From assembly GCF_900091505.1 (NCBI RefSeq), contig NZ_LT607409.1, forward strand, positions 4,464,001 to 4,528,000: DNA of 64,000 nucleotides, written 5' to 3'. This stretch comes from Micromonospora chokoriensis. GTDB lineage: Bacteria > Actinomycetota > Actinomycetes > Mycobacteriales > Micromonosporaceae. A program made the position numbers and the translations under genes. Under the pieces are notes generated by a model. It did no database searches. It was given only the letters and a program-made list of their open reading frames with translations, and was not told the DNA's origin. Shown here piece after piece: positions 54,387-62,111 of this stretch (positions within the stretch are counted from its first letter, which is position 1; every line of letters begins with the position of its first letter).

Positions 54387-55138
54387 CCGTCACCCATGGT
54401 CGCCCGATGACCGCCGAGATCACCGACATCCTGGTGGCGCACTGCGGGCTGGACCCCGACGCCGCGGCCCGGGCGCCCGCCGCGTCGCTGGAGGAGCTGG
54501 GCATGGACTCGCTCGCCCTGCTGGAACTCTCCGCGGTCGTCGCCGACAGGTGGCAGGTGAGCATCCCCGAGCAGGCCGGGCACCTGAGCATCCCGGCGGT
54601 GGCCGACCTGGTCGCCAACCGCGCCGACCCGCCCGGGCACACCGAGAACAGCGTGGTCATCGACGCGCCGCTCGCGGTGGTCTGGGAGGTCACCAACGAC
54701 GTGGCGAACTGGACCGAGCTGTTCACCGAGTACGCCGTGGTGGAGATCCTGCACCGCGACGGGCACACGGTGCGGTTCCGGCTCACCATGTACCCCGACG
54801 AGAACGGGGTGTCCTGGAGCTGGGTCAGTGAACGCACCTCCGACCCGGTGAGCCGCCAGGTGCGGGCGCACCGGGTGGAGACCGGGCCGTTCGAGTACAT
54901 GCGGATCCACTGGCGCTACACCGAGGAGGACGGCGGCACCCGGATGACCTGGACGCAGGACTTCGCCATGAAGCCCACCGCGCCCGTCGACAACGCCGCG
55001 ATGACCGAGCGGATCAACACCAACAGCGTCATCCAACTCGCAGTGATCAAGGACCGGGTGGAGCGGATCGCCCGGCAACGCGCCGACCACTGCCACCCGG
55101 CGGCCGGCGACGAGTCGACGGAGGCCGACGATGAGTGA
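54383..55138 (+). CDS. Acyl carrier protein-aromatase/cyclase fusion
   Basis: The protein has 251 residues. Residues 1-82 are an ACP with the phosphopantetheine site LEELGMDSLALLELS. Residues about 88-240 are an SRPBCC (StarD/Bet v1) aromatase-cyclase: SVVIDAPLAVVWEVTNDVAN, WTELFTEYAVVEIL, YPDENGVSWSWVSER and RMTWTQDFAMKP, as in WhiE ORFVI and the TcmN N-terminal half. In known type II systems these are usually two separate proteins, so the fusion is unusual. There is no in-frame stop between the parts. No other ACP lies between the carboxylase genes and the CLF, so this one probably carries the chain. Confidence 0.9.
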   Translation: MTVTHGRPMTAEITDILVAHCGLDPDAAARAPAASLEELGMDSLALLELSAVVADRWQVSIPEQAGHLSIPAVADLVANRADPPGHTENSVVIDAPLAVVWEVTNDVANWTELFTEYAVVEILHRDGHTVRFRLTMYPDENGVSWSWVSERTSDPVSRQVRAHRVETGPFEYMRIHWRYTEEDGGTRMTWTQDFAMKPTAPVDNAAMTERINTNSVIQLAVIKDRVERIARQRADHCHPAAGDESTEADDE

Positions 55139-55535
55139 CCTGAGCACGCGGCCGGTCGCCGCCCGGGACGTCCCCGCCGATCGACGGCGCGGCGGTGAGC
55201 TGCGGGTGCTGCTGGGCCCCCGCACCGTCGGCAGCACCTCGGGGTTCCTCGGGGTGGCCACCCTCGCGCCGGGGGAGCGGATCGCCGAGCACTACCACCC
55301 GTACAGCGAGGAGTTCCTGTACCTGGTCCGCGGCGCGATCACCGTCGACCTGGACGACCAGCCGACGTTGCTGGCCACCGGCGAGGGCCTGTTCGTCCCG
55401 GTGAACGTGCGGCACCGGCTGCGCAACACCGGCGTCGAACCGGCCGAGGTGGTCTTTCACCTGGGCCCGCTCGCCCCGCGCCCCGAGTTGGGACACGTCG
55501 ACACCGAGCTCGTCGAACAGCGGGGCGGGTCGTGA
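55131..55535 (+). CDS. Cupin-domain polyketide-cluster protein
   Basis: This 134-residue cupin has metal-ligand motif 1 HYHPYSEEFLYLVRGAITVD and motif 2 GLFVPVNVRHRLRNTG. Cupins in this position (WhiE ORFII-like) accompany spore-pigment and aromatic PKS genes and are thought to assist cyclisation or oxidation. The start ATG overlaps the preceding gene by 8 nt. The stop TGA overlaps the GTG of the repeat mini-ORF. Confidence 0.9.
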   Translation: MSDLSTRPVAARDVPADRRRGGELRVLLGPRTVGSTSGFLGVATLAPGERIAEHYHPYSEEFLYLVRGAITVDLDDQPTLLATGEGLFVPVNVRHRLRNTGVEPAEVVFHLGPLAPRPELGHVDTELVEQRGGS

Positions 55536-55650
55536 GCGCGAGGAGTGAGCCGGTGTTGCGAGCCCCGCAGTCGCGAACCATCCGTGGCGTCGTGAGCGCG
55601 AGGAGTGAGCCGGTGTTGCGAGCCCCGCAGTCGCGAACCGAGGTGGCGCG
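55532..55650 (+). repeat. Two tandem copies of the ~60-bp repeat at the cupin/KS-alpha junction
   Basis: Copies begin at 55532 and 55592 (spacing 60, then 59 to the KS-alpha ATG at 55651). The 48-nt conserved part is nearly the same as in the copies at 3251-3429, differing in the GTG TTG codons after CCG. The hairpin arm changes with it, so GTT-GCGA can still pair with TCGC-G-AAC with a shifted bulge. The variable ends are ATCCGTGGCGTC and GAGGTGGCGCG. Confidence 0.97.
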
Positions 55651-55654
55651 ATGA
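55532..55654 (+). CDS. Repeat-encoded 40-codon mini-ORF linking cupin to KS-alpha
   Basis: GTG 55532 overlaps the cupin stop (GTGA). The frame runs through both repeat copies (SARSEPVLRAPQSRT twice) and stops at TGA 55652-55654, overlapping the KS-alpha ATG (ATGA). Length and junction geometry equal those of the mini-ORF at 3251-3373. It may couple translation of the flanking genes. Peptide production is unproven. Confidence 0.4.
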   Translation: MSARSEPVLRAPQSRTIRGVVSARSEPVLRAPQSRTEVAR

Positions 55655-56925
55655 CCAGGCGCCGCACGGTGGTGACCGGGGTCGGGGTGGTCGCCCCGGG
55701 CGGCGCGAGCCGGGACCGGTTCTGGAAGACCATCACCGAGGGGCGGACCGCCACCCGGCGGATCACCTTCTTCGACCCGTCGCCGTTCCGGTCGCAGATC
55801 GCCGCCGAGTGTGACTTCGACCCGGTCGCGGCAGGGCTCAGCGAGGCCGAGCGTCGTCGGGCCGACCGGTACGTCCAGTTCGCCTTGGCCTGCTCCGCCG
55901 AGGCGCTCGCCGACGCCCAACTGGTGCTCACCGACGCGGAGCGGGACCGGGCCGGGGTGGTGCTGGGCACCGCCGTGGGCGGCACGATGGCGTTGGAGCA
56001 GGAGTACGTCACGGTCAGCGAGCACGGCCGGCGGTGGCTGGTCGACGCGGCGCGCGGTGGACCGTACCTCTATCAGGCGTTGGTGCCCAGCAGCCTCGCG
56101 GCCGACGTGGCCTGCCGGCACGGGTGGCACGGCCCGGCGCAGGTGGTGTCGACCGGTTGCACCTCCGGCATCGACGCCATCGGGTACGCCCACCAGATGA
56201 TCGTGGACGGTGAGGCGGACGTGATGCTGGCCGGCGCGTCGGACTCGCCGATCTCGCCGGTGACCGTGGCGTCGTTCGACGCGATCAAGGCGACCAGTCC
56301 GGACAACGACGATCCGGCGCACGCCTCGCGTCCGTTCGACGCGGGCCGGCACGGGTTCGTGCTGGCCGAGGGTGGGGCGGTGCTGGTGTTGGAGGAGGCC
56401 GGGCACGCCCTGCGGCGGGGGGCGCACATCTACTGCGAGGTGGCCGGGTACGCCAGCCGCAGCAACGGTTACCACATGACCGGGTTGCGGCCGGACGGGC
56501 TGGAGATGAGCCTCGCCGTGACCGACGCCCTGAAGCAGGGTCGGATCATCCCGGAGCAGGTGTCCTACATCAGCGCGCACGGTTCGGGCACCCGGCAGAA
56601 CGACCGGCACGAGACGGCCGCCTTCAAGCGGGCGCTGGGTCAGCGCGCGTACCAGGTGCCGATCAGCTCGATCAAGTCGATGGTCGGGCACTCGTTGGGT
56701 GCGATCGGGTCGATCGAGATGGCCGCGTGTGCCCTCGCGATCGAGTTCGGGGTGGTGCCGCCAACGGCGAACTGGAGCACCCGGGACCCGGAGTGCGACC
56801 TGGACTACGTGCCGAACGAGGCGCGCGAGGTCCCGGTGGACGTGGCCCTGTCGGTGGGCAGCGGGTTCGGTGGTTTCCAGTCGGCGATGGTGTTCCGCCG
56901 ACTGGCCGGGAGCGTGGCGGCGTGA
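55651..56925 (+). CDS. Type II PKS ketosynthase alpha
   Basis: This 424-residue condensing enzyme has an intact triad: Cys in VSTGCTSGIDAIG, His in ISAHGSGTRQNDRHET and His in KSMVGHSLGAIGS. It extends the poly-beta-keto chain from malonyl-ACP together with the CLF, whose start overlaps its stop. The sequence style matches spore-pigment (WhiE ORFIII) ketosynthases. ATG 55651 follows GAGGTGG supplied by the repeat. Confidence 0.96.
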   Translation: MTRRRTVVTGVGVVAPGGASRDRFWKTITEGRTATRRITFFDPSPFRSQIAAECDFDPVAAGLSEAERRRADRYVQFALACSAEALADAQLVLTDAERDRAGVVLGTAVGGTMALEQEYVTVSEHGRRWLVDAARGGPYLYQALVPSSLAADVACRHGWHGPAQVVSTGCTSGIDAIGYAHQMIVDGEADVMLAGASDSPISPVTVASFDAIKATSPDNDDPAHASRPFDAGRHGFVLAEGGAVLVLEEAGHALRRGAHIYCEVAGYASRSNGYHMTGLRPDGLEMSLAVTDALKQGRIIPEQVSYISAHGSGTRQNDRHETAAFKRALGQRAYQVPISSIKSMVGHSLGAIGSIEMAACALAIEFGVVPPTANWSTRDPECDLDYVPNEAREVPVDVALSVGSGFGGFQSAMVFRRLAGSVAA

Positions 56926-58283
56926 GCGCCGAGGAACACGGCGGCGCTCGCGCCGCTGGGCCGGATGGCGGCGCTCGCGCCGCTGGGCCGGGTGAGGGCG
57001 TGGGTGCTCCTCGGCAGCGGGACGGGGTCAGCGCCCCGCCGGCCCGGGCGGTGGTGACCGGCATCGGTGTGGTCGCGCCCAGTGGCATCGGCGCGGACGC
57101 GCACTGGCGGACGGTGCTGGCCGGCACCCGGCGGACCGGTCCGATCACGTTGTTCGACCCGTCCGGGTACCCGACCCGCAACGGCGGGGAGGTGCCCGGT
57201 TTCACCCCGGAGTCCTACGCGGACAGTCGACAGTTGGTGCAGACCGACAGGTGGACGCACCTCGGCTTCGCCGCGACCCGGCTGGCGTTGGCCGACGCCG
57301 GCCTGCCCGAGCGGGCACCCGATCCGTACGGGTACGCGGTGACACTGGCCAGCTCGTCGGGCGGCAACCTGTTCGGCCAGCGGGAGCTGCAACGGCTCTG
57401 GGGCGGGACGTCGCACACGGTCGGGGCGTACCAGTCGATCGCCTGGTTCTACGCGGCCAGCGTCGGTCAGCTCTCCATCCACCACCAGTTCAAGGGCCCG
57501 AGCGGGGTTCTCGTCGCCGAGTCGGCCGGCGGGCTGGACAGCCTCGCGCACGCCGCCCGGGCGGTACGCCGGGGCACCCCGGTGGTGATCGCCGGGGCGA
57601 CCGAGTGCCCGCTGAGCCCGTACGCGTTGGCGTGCCAGTTGCGCTCCGGTCTGCTCAGTGAGGTGACCGACCCGGAGCGGGCGTACCTGCCGTTCGACGC
57701 TTCGGCCAGCGGTTACCTGCCGGCCGAGGGGGGAGCGGTGTTCGTGGTGGAGGAGTTGGGGCACGCCCTGGCCCGGGGCGCCCGGGTGTACGGCGAGGTC
57801 AGTGGTTGGGGTTCCACCCACGACGCTGCGCACACCACGGCGGACAGCGCGGGAGACCCGGTCCAGTACGCGCGGGCGATGCGGTTGGCCCTGGACCGGG
57901 CCGGCGTCGCGGCGGACGGGATCGACGTGGTGCTGCCCGACGCGCTCGGGGTGCCCCGCTACGACCGCAGCGAGGCCGAGGCGTTGCGGGCGGTGTTCGG
58001 CGACCGGCCGCCTCCGGTGACGACGCAGAAGCCGCTGACCGGGCGGGCATACCAGGGTGGGTCGGCGTTGGACGTGGCGACCGCGCTGCTCGCGTTCGCC
58101 CACGACACGTTGCCGGCCTCGGCGGGCCCGGACGAGGTGGCCGACGGGTGCGAGCTGGACTTCCTGCGCGAGCACCGCCGGCCGCGCAACCGCCTCGCGC
58201 TGGTCTGCGCGCGGGGCTTCGACGGCTTCAACAGCGCGCTGGTCCTGCGGGGGGCCGCGCCGACGAAGGGGGAAACGTCATGA
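56922..58283 (+). CDS. Type II PKS chain length factor (KS-beta) with Ser at the usual Gln position
   Basis: This 453-residue partner of KS-alpha has the CLF pattern PDALGVPRYDRSEAEALRAVF and TTQKPLTGRAYQGGSALDVA. The active-site Cys of ketosynthases is replaced, as in all CLFs, but here by Ser (VAESAGGLD) rather than the usual Gln (AEQAGG). GTG 56922 overlaps the KS-alpha stop. The first 40 residues are a Gly/Ala-rich extension with a short duplicated segment (GGARAAGP) that ordinary CLFs lack, so a start near GTG 57030 is also possible. Confidence 0.93.
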   Translation: MSAEEHGGARAAGPDGGARAAGPGEGVGAPRQRDGVSAPPARAVVTGIGVVAPSGIGADAHWRTVLAGTRRTGPITLFDPSGYPTRNGGEVPGFTPESYADSRQLVQTDRWTHLGFAATRLALADAGLPERAPDPYGYAVTLASSSGGNLFGQRELQRLWGGTSHTVGAYQSIAWFYAASVGQLSIHHQFKGPSGVLVAESAGGLDSLAHAARAVRRGTPVVIAGATECPLSPYALACQLRSGLLSEVTDPERAYLPFDASASGYLPAEGGAVFVVEELGHALARGARVYGEVSGWGSTHDAAHTTADSAGDPVQYARAMRLALDRAGVAADGIDVVLPDALGVPRYDRSEAEALRAVFGDRPPPVTTQKPLTGRAYQGGSALDVATALLAFAHDTLPASAGPDEVADGCELDFLREHRRPRNRLALVCARGFDGFNSALVLRGAAPTKGETS

Positions 58284-58597
58284 GCGAGCAGCGGGCCCGG
58301 GTGGTCTTCCTGGTGCGGGTGCCGGCGCCGCGCACCGAGGCGTTCCTCGCCGCCTACGAGGAGGTGCGGCATCTGGTGGCCGAAGGGGTGCCGGGGCACC
58401 TGGTCGACCAGGTGTGCCGGTCGTCGACCGACCCGGAACAGTGGTTGATCACCAGTGAGTGGGCGAGCCTGGCCGACTTCGAGACCTGGGAACGCAGCCC
58501 GGAGCACCGGGACCTCGTCCGCCCGATGCGGGAGTGCTTCACCGACGCCCGTTCGCTGCGCTTCCACATCCACGCCCAGACGCCCGCCCTGGCCTGA
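58280..58597 (+). CDS. Antibiotic biosynthesis monooxygenase (ABM) family protein
   Basis: This 105-residue ferredoxin-like protein (VVFLVRVPAPRTEAFLAAYE, DQVCRSSTDPEQWLITSEW, FETWERSPEHRDL) is typical of cofactor-independent quinone-forming monooxygenases such as ActVA-Orf6, and of the WhiE ORFI type. It likely oxidises the cyclised polyketide to a quinone. ATG 58280 overlaps the CLF stop and follows GGGGGAAACGTC. It is the last gene of the operon. Confidence 0.9.
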   Translation: MSEQRARVVFLVRVPAPRTEAFLAAYEEVRHLVAEGVPGHLVDQVCRSSTDPEQWLITSEWASLADFETWERSPEHRDLVRPMRECFTDARSLRFHIHAQTPALA

Positions 58598-58625
58598 GGC
58601 GGTCCGCGCTCGCCGAACCGCTGCG

Positions 58626-58770
58626 GCGCTGTGGCGCTGTGGCGCTGTGCCGCTGTGGCGCTGTGCCGCTGTGCCGCTGTGGCGCTGTGCCGCTGTGCCG
58701 CTGTGCCGCTGTGCCGCTGTGCCGCTGTGCCGCTGTGCCGCTGTGCCGCTGTGCCGCTGTGCCGCTGTGC
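58626..58770. repeat. Octanucleotide tandem repeat (about 18 copies of GCCGCTGT/GGCGCTGT)
   Basis: About 145 bp consist of perfect 8-bp units. The left half mixes GGCGCTGT and GCCGCTGT variants; the right half, after about 58689, is uniform GCCGCTGT. The array is not a multiple of three in unit size and gives ORF artefacts in all frames. It starts 28 nt after the oxygenase stop and directly abuts the inverted repeat at 58771. It is likely to vary in copy number between strains. Confidence 0.95.
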
Positions 58771-58838
58771 CCATGATCAAATGATGGAAAATAGGTTTCA
58801 GGACGGTCCCTGAGCTATTTCTCATCATTTGATCATGG
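58771..58838. repeat. Large AT-rich inverted repeat
   Basis: Two 24-nt arms (58771-58794 and 58815-58838) are complementary except for two adjacent positions. They begin CCATGATCAAATGATG and flank a 20-nt loop that holds its own TCAGG...CCTGA stem. The AT content is far above the surroundings. It could be a terminator for the PKS operon, a protein-binding site, or the remnant of a mobile element end. Confidence 0.92.
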
Positions 58839-59482
58839 GTGTTCAGCGTGCATCGCCGAGCGCGTAGTGTCCCGGACCCATGAAGGCACTGTGTCTGTGC
58901 AATCTGGAGGGCCGCCTCGACGCGCCGTTCTGCTGAGCGGCGACGACACCGCCCGTGCGGAGTTCACTGAACCGGTGGGGTCGGCGGTCATCGTCGCCGT
59001 CAAGCAGACCCTGGGCTCTGCGTCTGAGGCGGCTCTGCGTCTGAGGCGGCTCTGCATCCGCAGCGGCCCTGCATCCGCAGGAGGCGCGGGCGCGGCTGCC
59101 CTACGCTGCCGCCGAGGCCATCGCCTGACGTCGCCGGGGCGTACCGGCTGATCCGGCTGCGTGTGCGACTCGTCAGCAGCAGACCCGGCCGGCGCCGGTG
59201 CGGGTGCGCGCGATTCACCCGCTGGTCGAGTGGCCATCGGCCGTCCGGTTGGGGGCGCGCGACGGTGGTACGAGGGGTCATGCCTCGGTGACACTCCGCC
59301 GGGGCGCGCGCCTGATCCTGCCCGCCGAACGGGCTGTCGGCAATCCGGCTGGCCGCTTCTTTTGATCCATCCATTTGCATCTAGCAATGGTCCCTGTGTG
59401 CGCCGTATGGTTCCCCGCAGCACCCCGACAAGCGTACGTCATGGGCATAAATGCCCCATTTGATGCTGGGCGGTGAACGGCA
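58839..59482. other. Gene-free spacer between PKS core and starter-type genes
   Basis: No convincing gene. It contains short direct repeats at 59022-59083 (GGCTCTGCGTCTGAGGC twice, CCTGCATCCGCAG twice) and two palindromic sites near the next gene. One is CCATTTGC-atcta-GCAATGG (59369-59388), the other is listed at 59441. An ORF at 58867-59151 lacks a ribosome site and any recognisable motif. The promoter of the ligase gene is probably within the last 150 nt. Confidence 0.6.
59441..59459. promoter_or_regulatory. Palindrome upstream of the adenylating ligase gene
   Basis: ATGGGCATAAATGCCCCAT is a dyad with one extra C, 24 nt before the ligase start. Its position suggests an operator or promoter element. 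Confidence 0.4.
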
Positions 59483-60871
59483 GTGGTGGCAGAAGATCCT
59501 ACGGCGACGGACCCCGGATGGGTGGACGAAATCCTGTTCGCCGGCCGCTCTACCGACATTTGTCTCCGTCTGCCCGAACCCATTGATCGGGCCACCCTGC
59601 ACCAGTTGGTGACCACCGCGCAGGGGCGGCTCGGCGCGGCCGGACTGCGTCCCGGTGGGGCCGCCGCGCTGCGGTTGCCGCCGTCGCTGGCGTACGTGGT
59701 GAACCTGCTCGCCACCTGGCGGGCCGGGGCGCAGGCGATCCTGCTCGACCACCGGTTGACCGACCACGAGGTGGACCGCGCCCTGGTTCGGCTCACCCCA
59801 CAGGTGGTGGTCGCGCCGATCCGCAGCGGCGGTGGCGCGTTGCGGATCTTCGTCGACGTCACCGAGGGCGTCACCCCGTACGCCGACCGCCCGGCGGTCA
59901 GCGGCCACGCCGTGATCCAACTCAGCTCCGGCTCCACCGGACCGTCCAAGGTGATCGGTCGCACGGCAGCGGACCTGGTCGCCGAGGTGCACCGCTACAC
60001 GCAGATCGACGGGGTCGCCCGGCCCGGCGAGCGGATCATCCTGCTGCCCTCGATGGTGCACGTGCTCGGCCTGGTCGGTGGCCTGCTCTACGGGCTGCAC
60101 GTCGGGGTCGAGCTGGTGCCGCCGCAGCGGCTCAGCGGTGACGCCGTCCTGGCCGCGATCGCCGCCGACGCGACACCGGCGACAGTGCTGGGTGTTCCCT
60201 TCCACATCGGACTGCTCGCCTCCACCCGGCCGGCCGGCCCGCTGCCGCAGCTACGGCGGATGACCACCGGTGGCGAGCTGGTGCCGGCCGCGGTCGCCCG
60301 TGCCTTCACCGACCGGTACGGCGTGCCGCTGGGCAACATGTACGGGATGACCGAGGTCGGGGTGATCGGCACCGACCTGCACGGGTCACACCGACCGTCG
60401 ATCGCCCCGGCGCCCGGCATCGAGGTCCGCGAGTCCGGCGGTGAGCTGTGGGTGTCCTGCCCGGCGTCGCCGTACGTCGGGTTGAGCGACCCGACCCGGT
60501 GGGCCGACGGCTGGCTGCACACCCGCGACGCCGGCACCGTCGACCCCGACACCGGCCTGGTCACCGTGCGCGGTCGACTCGACTCGCAGGTCTCCGTGGG
60601 CGGCATGAAGGTCGACCTGACCGAGGTGGAGACGACAGTCGCCGAGCTGCCCGGGGTGGCCGCCGCGGTGGTCGTCTGGGACGACGGCATCACCGCGTAC
60701 GTCCAACCCGACGGGCCGCTGTCGGAGGAGACGCTGGACAAGCTCCTCGCCGAGCGGCTGGCCGGCTACAAACGTCCTCGGGTGCTGCGCCTGCTCGATC
60801 AGTTGCCCCGCACCACCACCGGCAAGCTGGTCCGTTCGACGGACGCGCTGCGCTCGGCGGCCTCGTCGTGA
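59483..60871 (+). CDS. ANL-superfamily adenylating ligase (AMP-binding)
   Basis: This 462-residue acyl or aryl-acid activating enzyme has the P-loop-like QLSSGSTGPSKVIG, the motif GNMYGMTEVGVIGTD, the hinge region TVRGRLDSQVSVGGMKVDLT and the C-terminal catalytic Lys in RTTTGKLVRS. It forms an acyl-adenylate and likely transfers the acyl group to CoA or an ACP. The start is GTG 59483 (or the adjacent GTG 59486). The 3' end overlaps the antisense PPTase gene by 73 nt. With ACPs just downstream it may load a starter acid. Confidence 0.88.
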   Translation: MVAEDPTATDPGWVDEILFAGRSTDICLRLPEPIDRATLHQLVTTAQGRLGAAGLRPGGAAALRLPPSLAYVVNLLATWRAGAQAILLDHRLTDHEVDRALVRLTPQVVVAPIRSGGGALRIFVDVTEGVTPYADRPAVSGHAVIQLSSGSTGPSKVIGRTAADLVAEVHRYTQIDGVARPGERIILLPSMVHVLGLVGGLLYGLHVGVELVPPQRLSGDAVLAAIAADATPATVLGVPFHIGLLASTRPAGPLPQLRRMTTGGELVPAAVARAFTDRYGVPLGNMYGMTEVGVIGTDLHGSHRPSIAPAPGIEVRESGGELWVSCPASPYVGLSDPTRWADGWLHTRDAGTVDPDTGLVTVRGRLDSQVSVGGMKVDLTEVETTVAELPGVAAAVVVWDDGITAYVQPDGPLSEETLDKLLAERLAGYKRPRVLRLLDQLPRTTTGKLVRSTDALRSAASS

Positions 60872-61476
60872 CCGGGCCACTGCGCCACAGCGACCTCGAC
60901 CTGGGCCGTCGCGCGCACCGCGACGGCGAGGACGACGTCCCCGCCCAGCGGCGGGTGGCCGACCCACAGGGTCTCCGCGCCGGGCACCGGTCGCCACGGC
61001 CACCCCGGGGGCGGCATCTCCCGGAGCAGTCCGCCACCGCGCAGCCCTCGTCCGAGCGTCTTGCCCACCGCCTCCTTCGCGGTCCACAACCGCAGGAAGT
61101 CCACCGCCCGGGCGGCCTCGGGCCGATTGGCCAACCAGGCCGACTCGGTCGGGGGGAACCAGCGGCGGGCCAGCGCGAGTGCGGGCAGCGGACGGATCCG
61201 CTCCACGTCCACCCCGACCGCGCCGGCCGGGCGGGCGGCGACCACCACGATCCCGGCGGTACGGCTGACGCTGACCGGCAGCCGCTCCGACCGTCCGGTG
61301 CGGACCACTGGCCGTCCCGCGCTGTCGTGCGTCAGCAGCAGCTCGGCAGCCGGACGGTCGAGCAGCAGAGCGCCCGCCCGACGCAGCAGATCAGCGGCCG
61401 GATCCGGCTGACCGCCGGTGTCCCGACCGACCCACACGTAGGCGGTGTCCCGACCGGACGCCGTCAGCTGACCCAC
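60799..61476 (-). CDS. Sfp-type 4'-phosphopantetheinyl transferase
   Basis: This 225-residue protein activates carrier proteins by attaching phosphopantetheine from CoA. It has the metal-binding GVDVERIRP and the LWTAKEAVGKTLGRGL motif of the Sfp group. It lies antisense between the ligase and the ACP gene. Its 3' end overlaps the ligase by 73 nt, and its start is only 15 nt from the ACP ATG. It probably primes the ACPs of this cluster. The start GTG 61476 is tentative; GTG codons a few residues in are possible. Confidence 0.9.
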   Translation of the reverse strand: MGQLTASGRDTAYVWVGRDTGGQPDPAADLLRRAGALLLDRPAAELLLTHDSAGRPVVRTGRSERLPVSVSRTAGIVVVAARPAGAVGVDVERIRPLPALALARRWFPPTESAWLANRPEAARAVDFLRLWTAKEAVGKTLGRGLRGGGLLREMPPPGWPWRPVPGAETLWVGHPPLGGDVVLAVAVRATAQVEVAVAQWPGHDEAAERSASVERTSLPVVVRGN

Positions 61477-61491
61477 CCAGAGAGGTTATCC

Positions 61492-61866
61492 ATGAGAGCC
61501 GAGGTCCGCGCCTTCGTCGTCGAGCAGCTCGCCGACATGAACTACGACGTCGAGGAACTCGACGACGACACCACGCTCGGCCCCGCCGGCGTCGACCTGG
61601 AGTCGCTCGCCCTGGCCGACCTGTCCGTCCGGGTCGAGGACCGCTACGGCGTGACGTTCGCCGATGACGAGTCGGAGCAGTTGGCCCTGATGACGGTGGG
61701 CGAGTTCACCACGATGGTCGCCGACCGCGTCACCCGGGCGGCGAGCGGCTCAGCGGCGGCGAGCCACTCAGCGGCGACGAGCGGCTCAGCGGCGACGAGC
61801 GACTCAGCGGCGGCGAGCGGGACAGCGGCGACGTCCGGCACGGCCGCGACGAGCGACACGGCCTGA
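61492..61866 (+). CDS. Acyl carrier protein with Ala/Ser/Thr repeat tail
   Basis: This 124-residue protein has an ACP fold at about 1-83, with the phosphopantetheine Ser in GVDLESLALADLSVR. The C-terminal 40 residues are SAATSGSAATSDSAA-like repeats encoded by an imperfect 15-bp DNA repeat (about 61737-61860). Such a flexible tail is not usual for type II ACPs. AGAGAGG precedes ATG 61492. The stop overlaps the ATG of the next small ACP. Confidence 0.88.
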   Translation: MRAEVRAFVVEQLADMNYDVEELDDDTTLGPAGVDLESLALADLSVRVEDRYGVTFADDESEQLALMTVGEFTTMVADRVTRAASGSAAASHSAATSGSAATSDSAAASGTAATSGTAATSDTA

Positions 61867-62111
61867 TGGGCGGTCAGCCCGACCTGGGGCGAGCTGACCT
61901 GCTGACCATGCTCGCCGAACTCACCGCGAAACCGGCTGCCGAGGTGTCCGACCGGGTCGGCTCGATGGAGCTCGCCTGGCTGGTGCACCTCGTCGAGCAG
62001 CGCTACGACCGACGGCTCGACCTCACCGACGACGAGCTGGCCGGAATCCGTACCGTCGACGACGCCCTGGCGGTGTTCCGGGCGTCGCTGTCGACCTCCG
62101 CAGATGGTTGA
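61866..62111 (+). CDS. Second small acyl carrier protein
   Basis: This 81-residue ACP-like protein reads LGRADLLTMLAELTAKPAAE, then RVGSMELAWLVHLVEQRYDR with a Ser at the phosphopantetheine position (GSM in place of DSL), and TVDDALAVF in the last helix. It overlaps both neighbours by 1 and 8 nt. Tandem ACPs followed by ketosynthase genes recall aryl-polyene and related type II clusters. The degenerate DSL motif means loading should be tested. Confidence 0.8.
   Translation: MGGQPDLGRADLLTMLAELTAKPAAEVSDRVGSMELAWLVHLVEQRYDRRLDLTDDELAGIRTVDDALAVFRASLSTSADG

Noticed and set aside
58455..58813. Open frames encoding strings such as CRCAAVPL
   Set aside because: They are produced by the 8-bp repeat, which lacks stops in any frame. 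No start with a ribosome site is specific to them.
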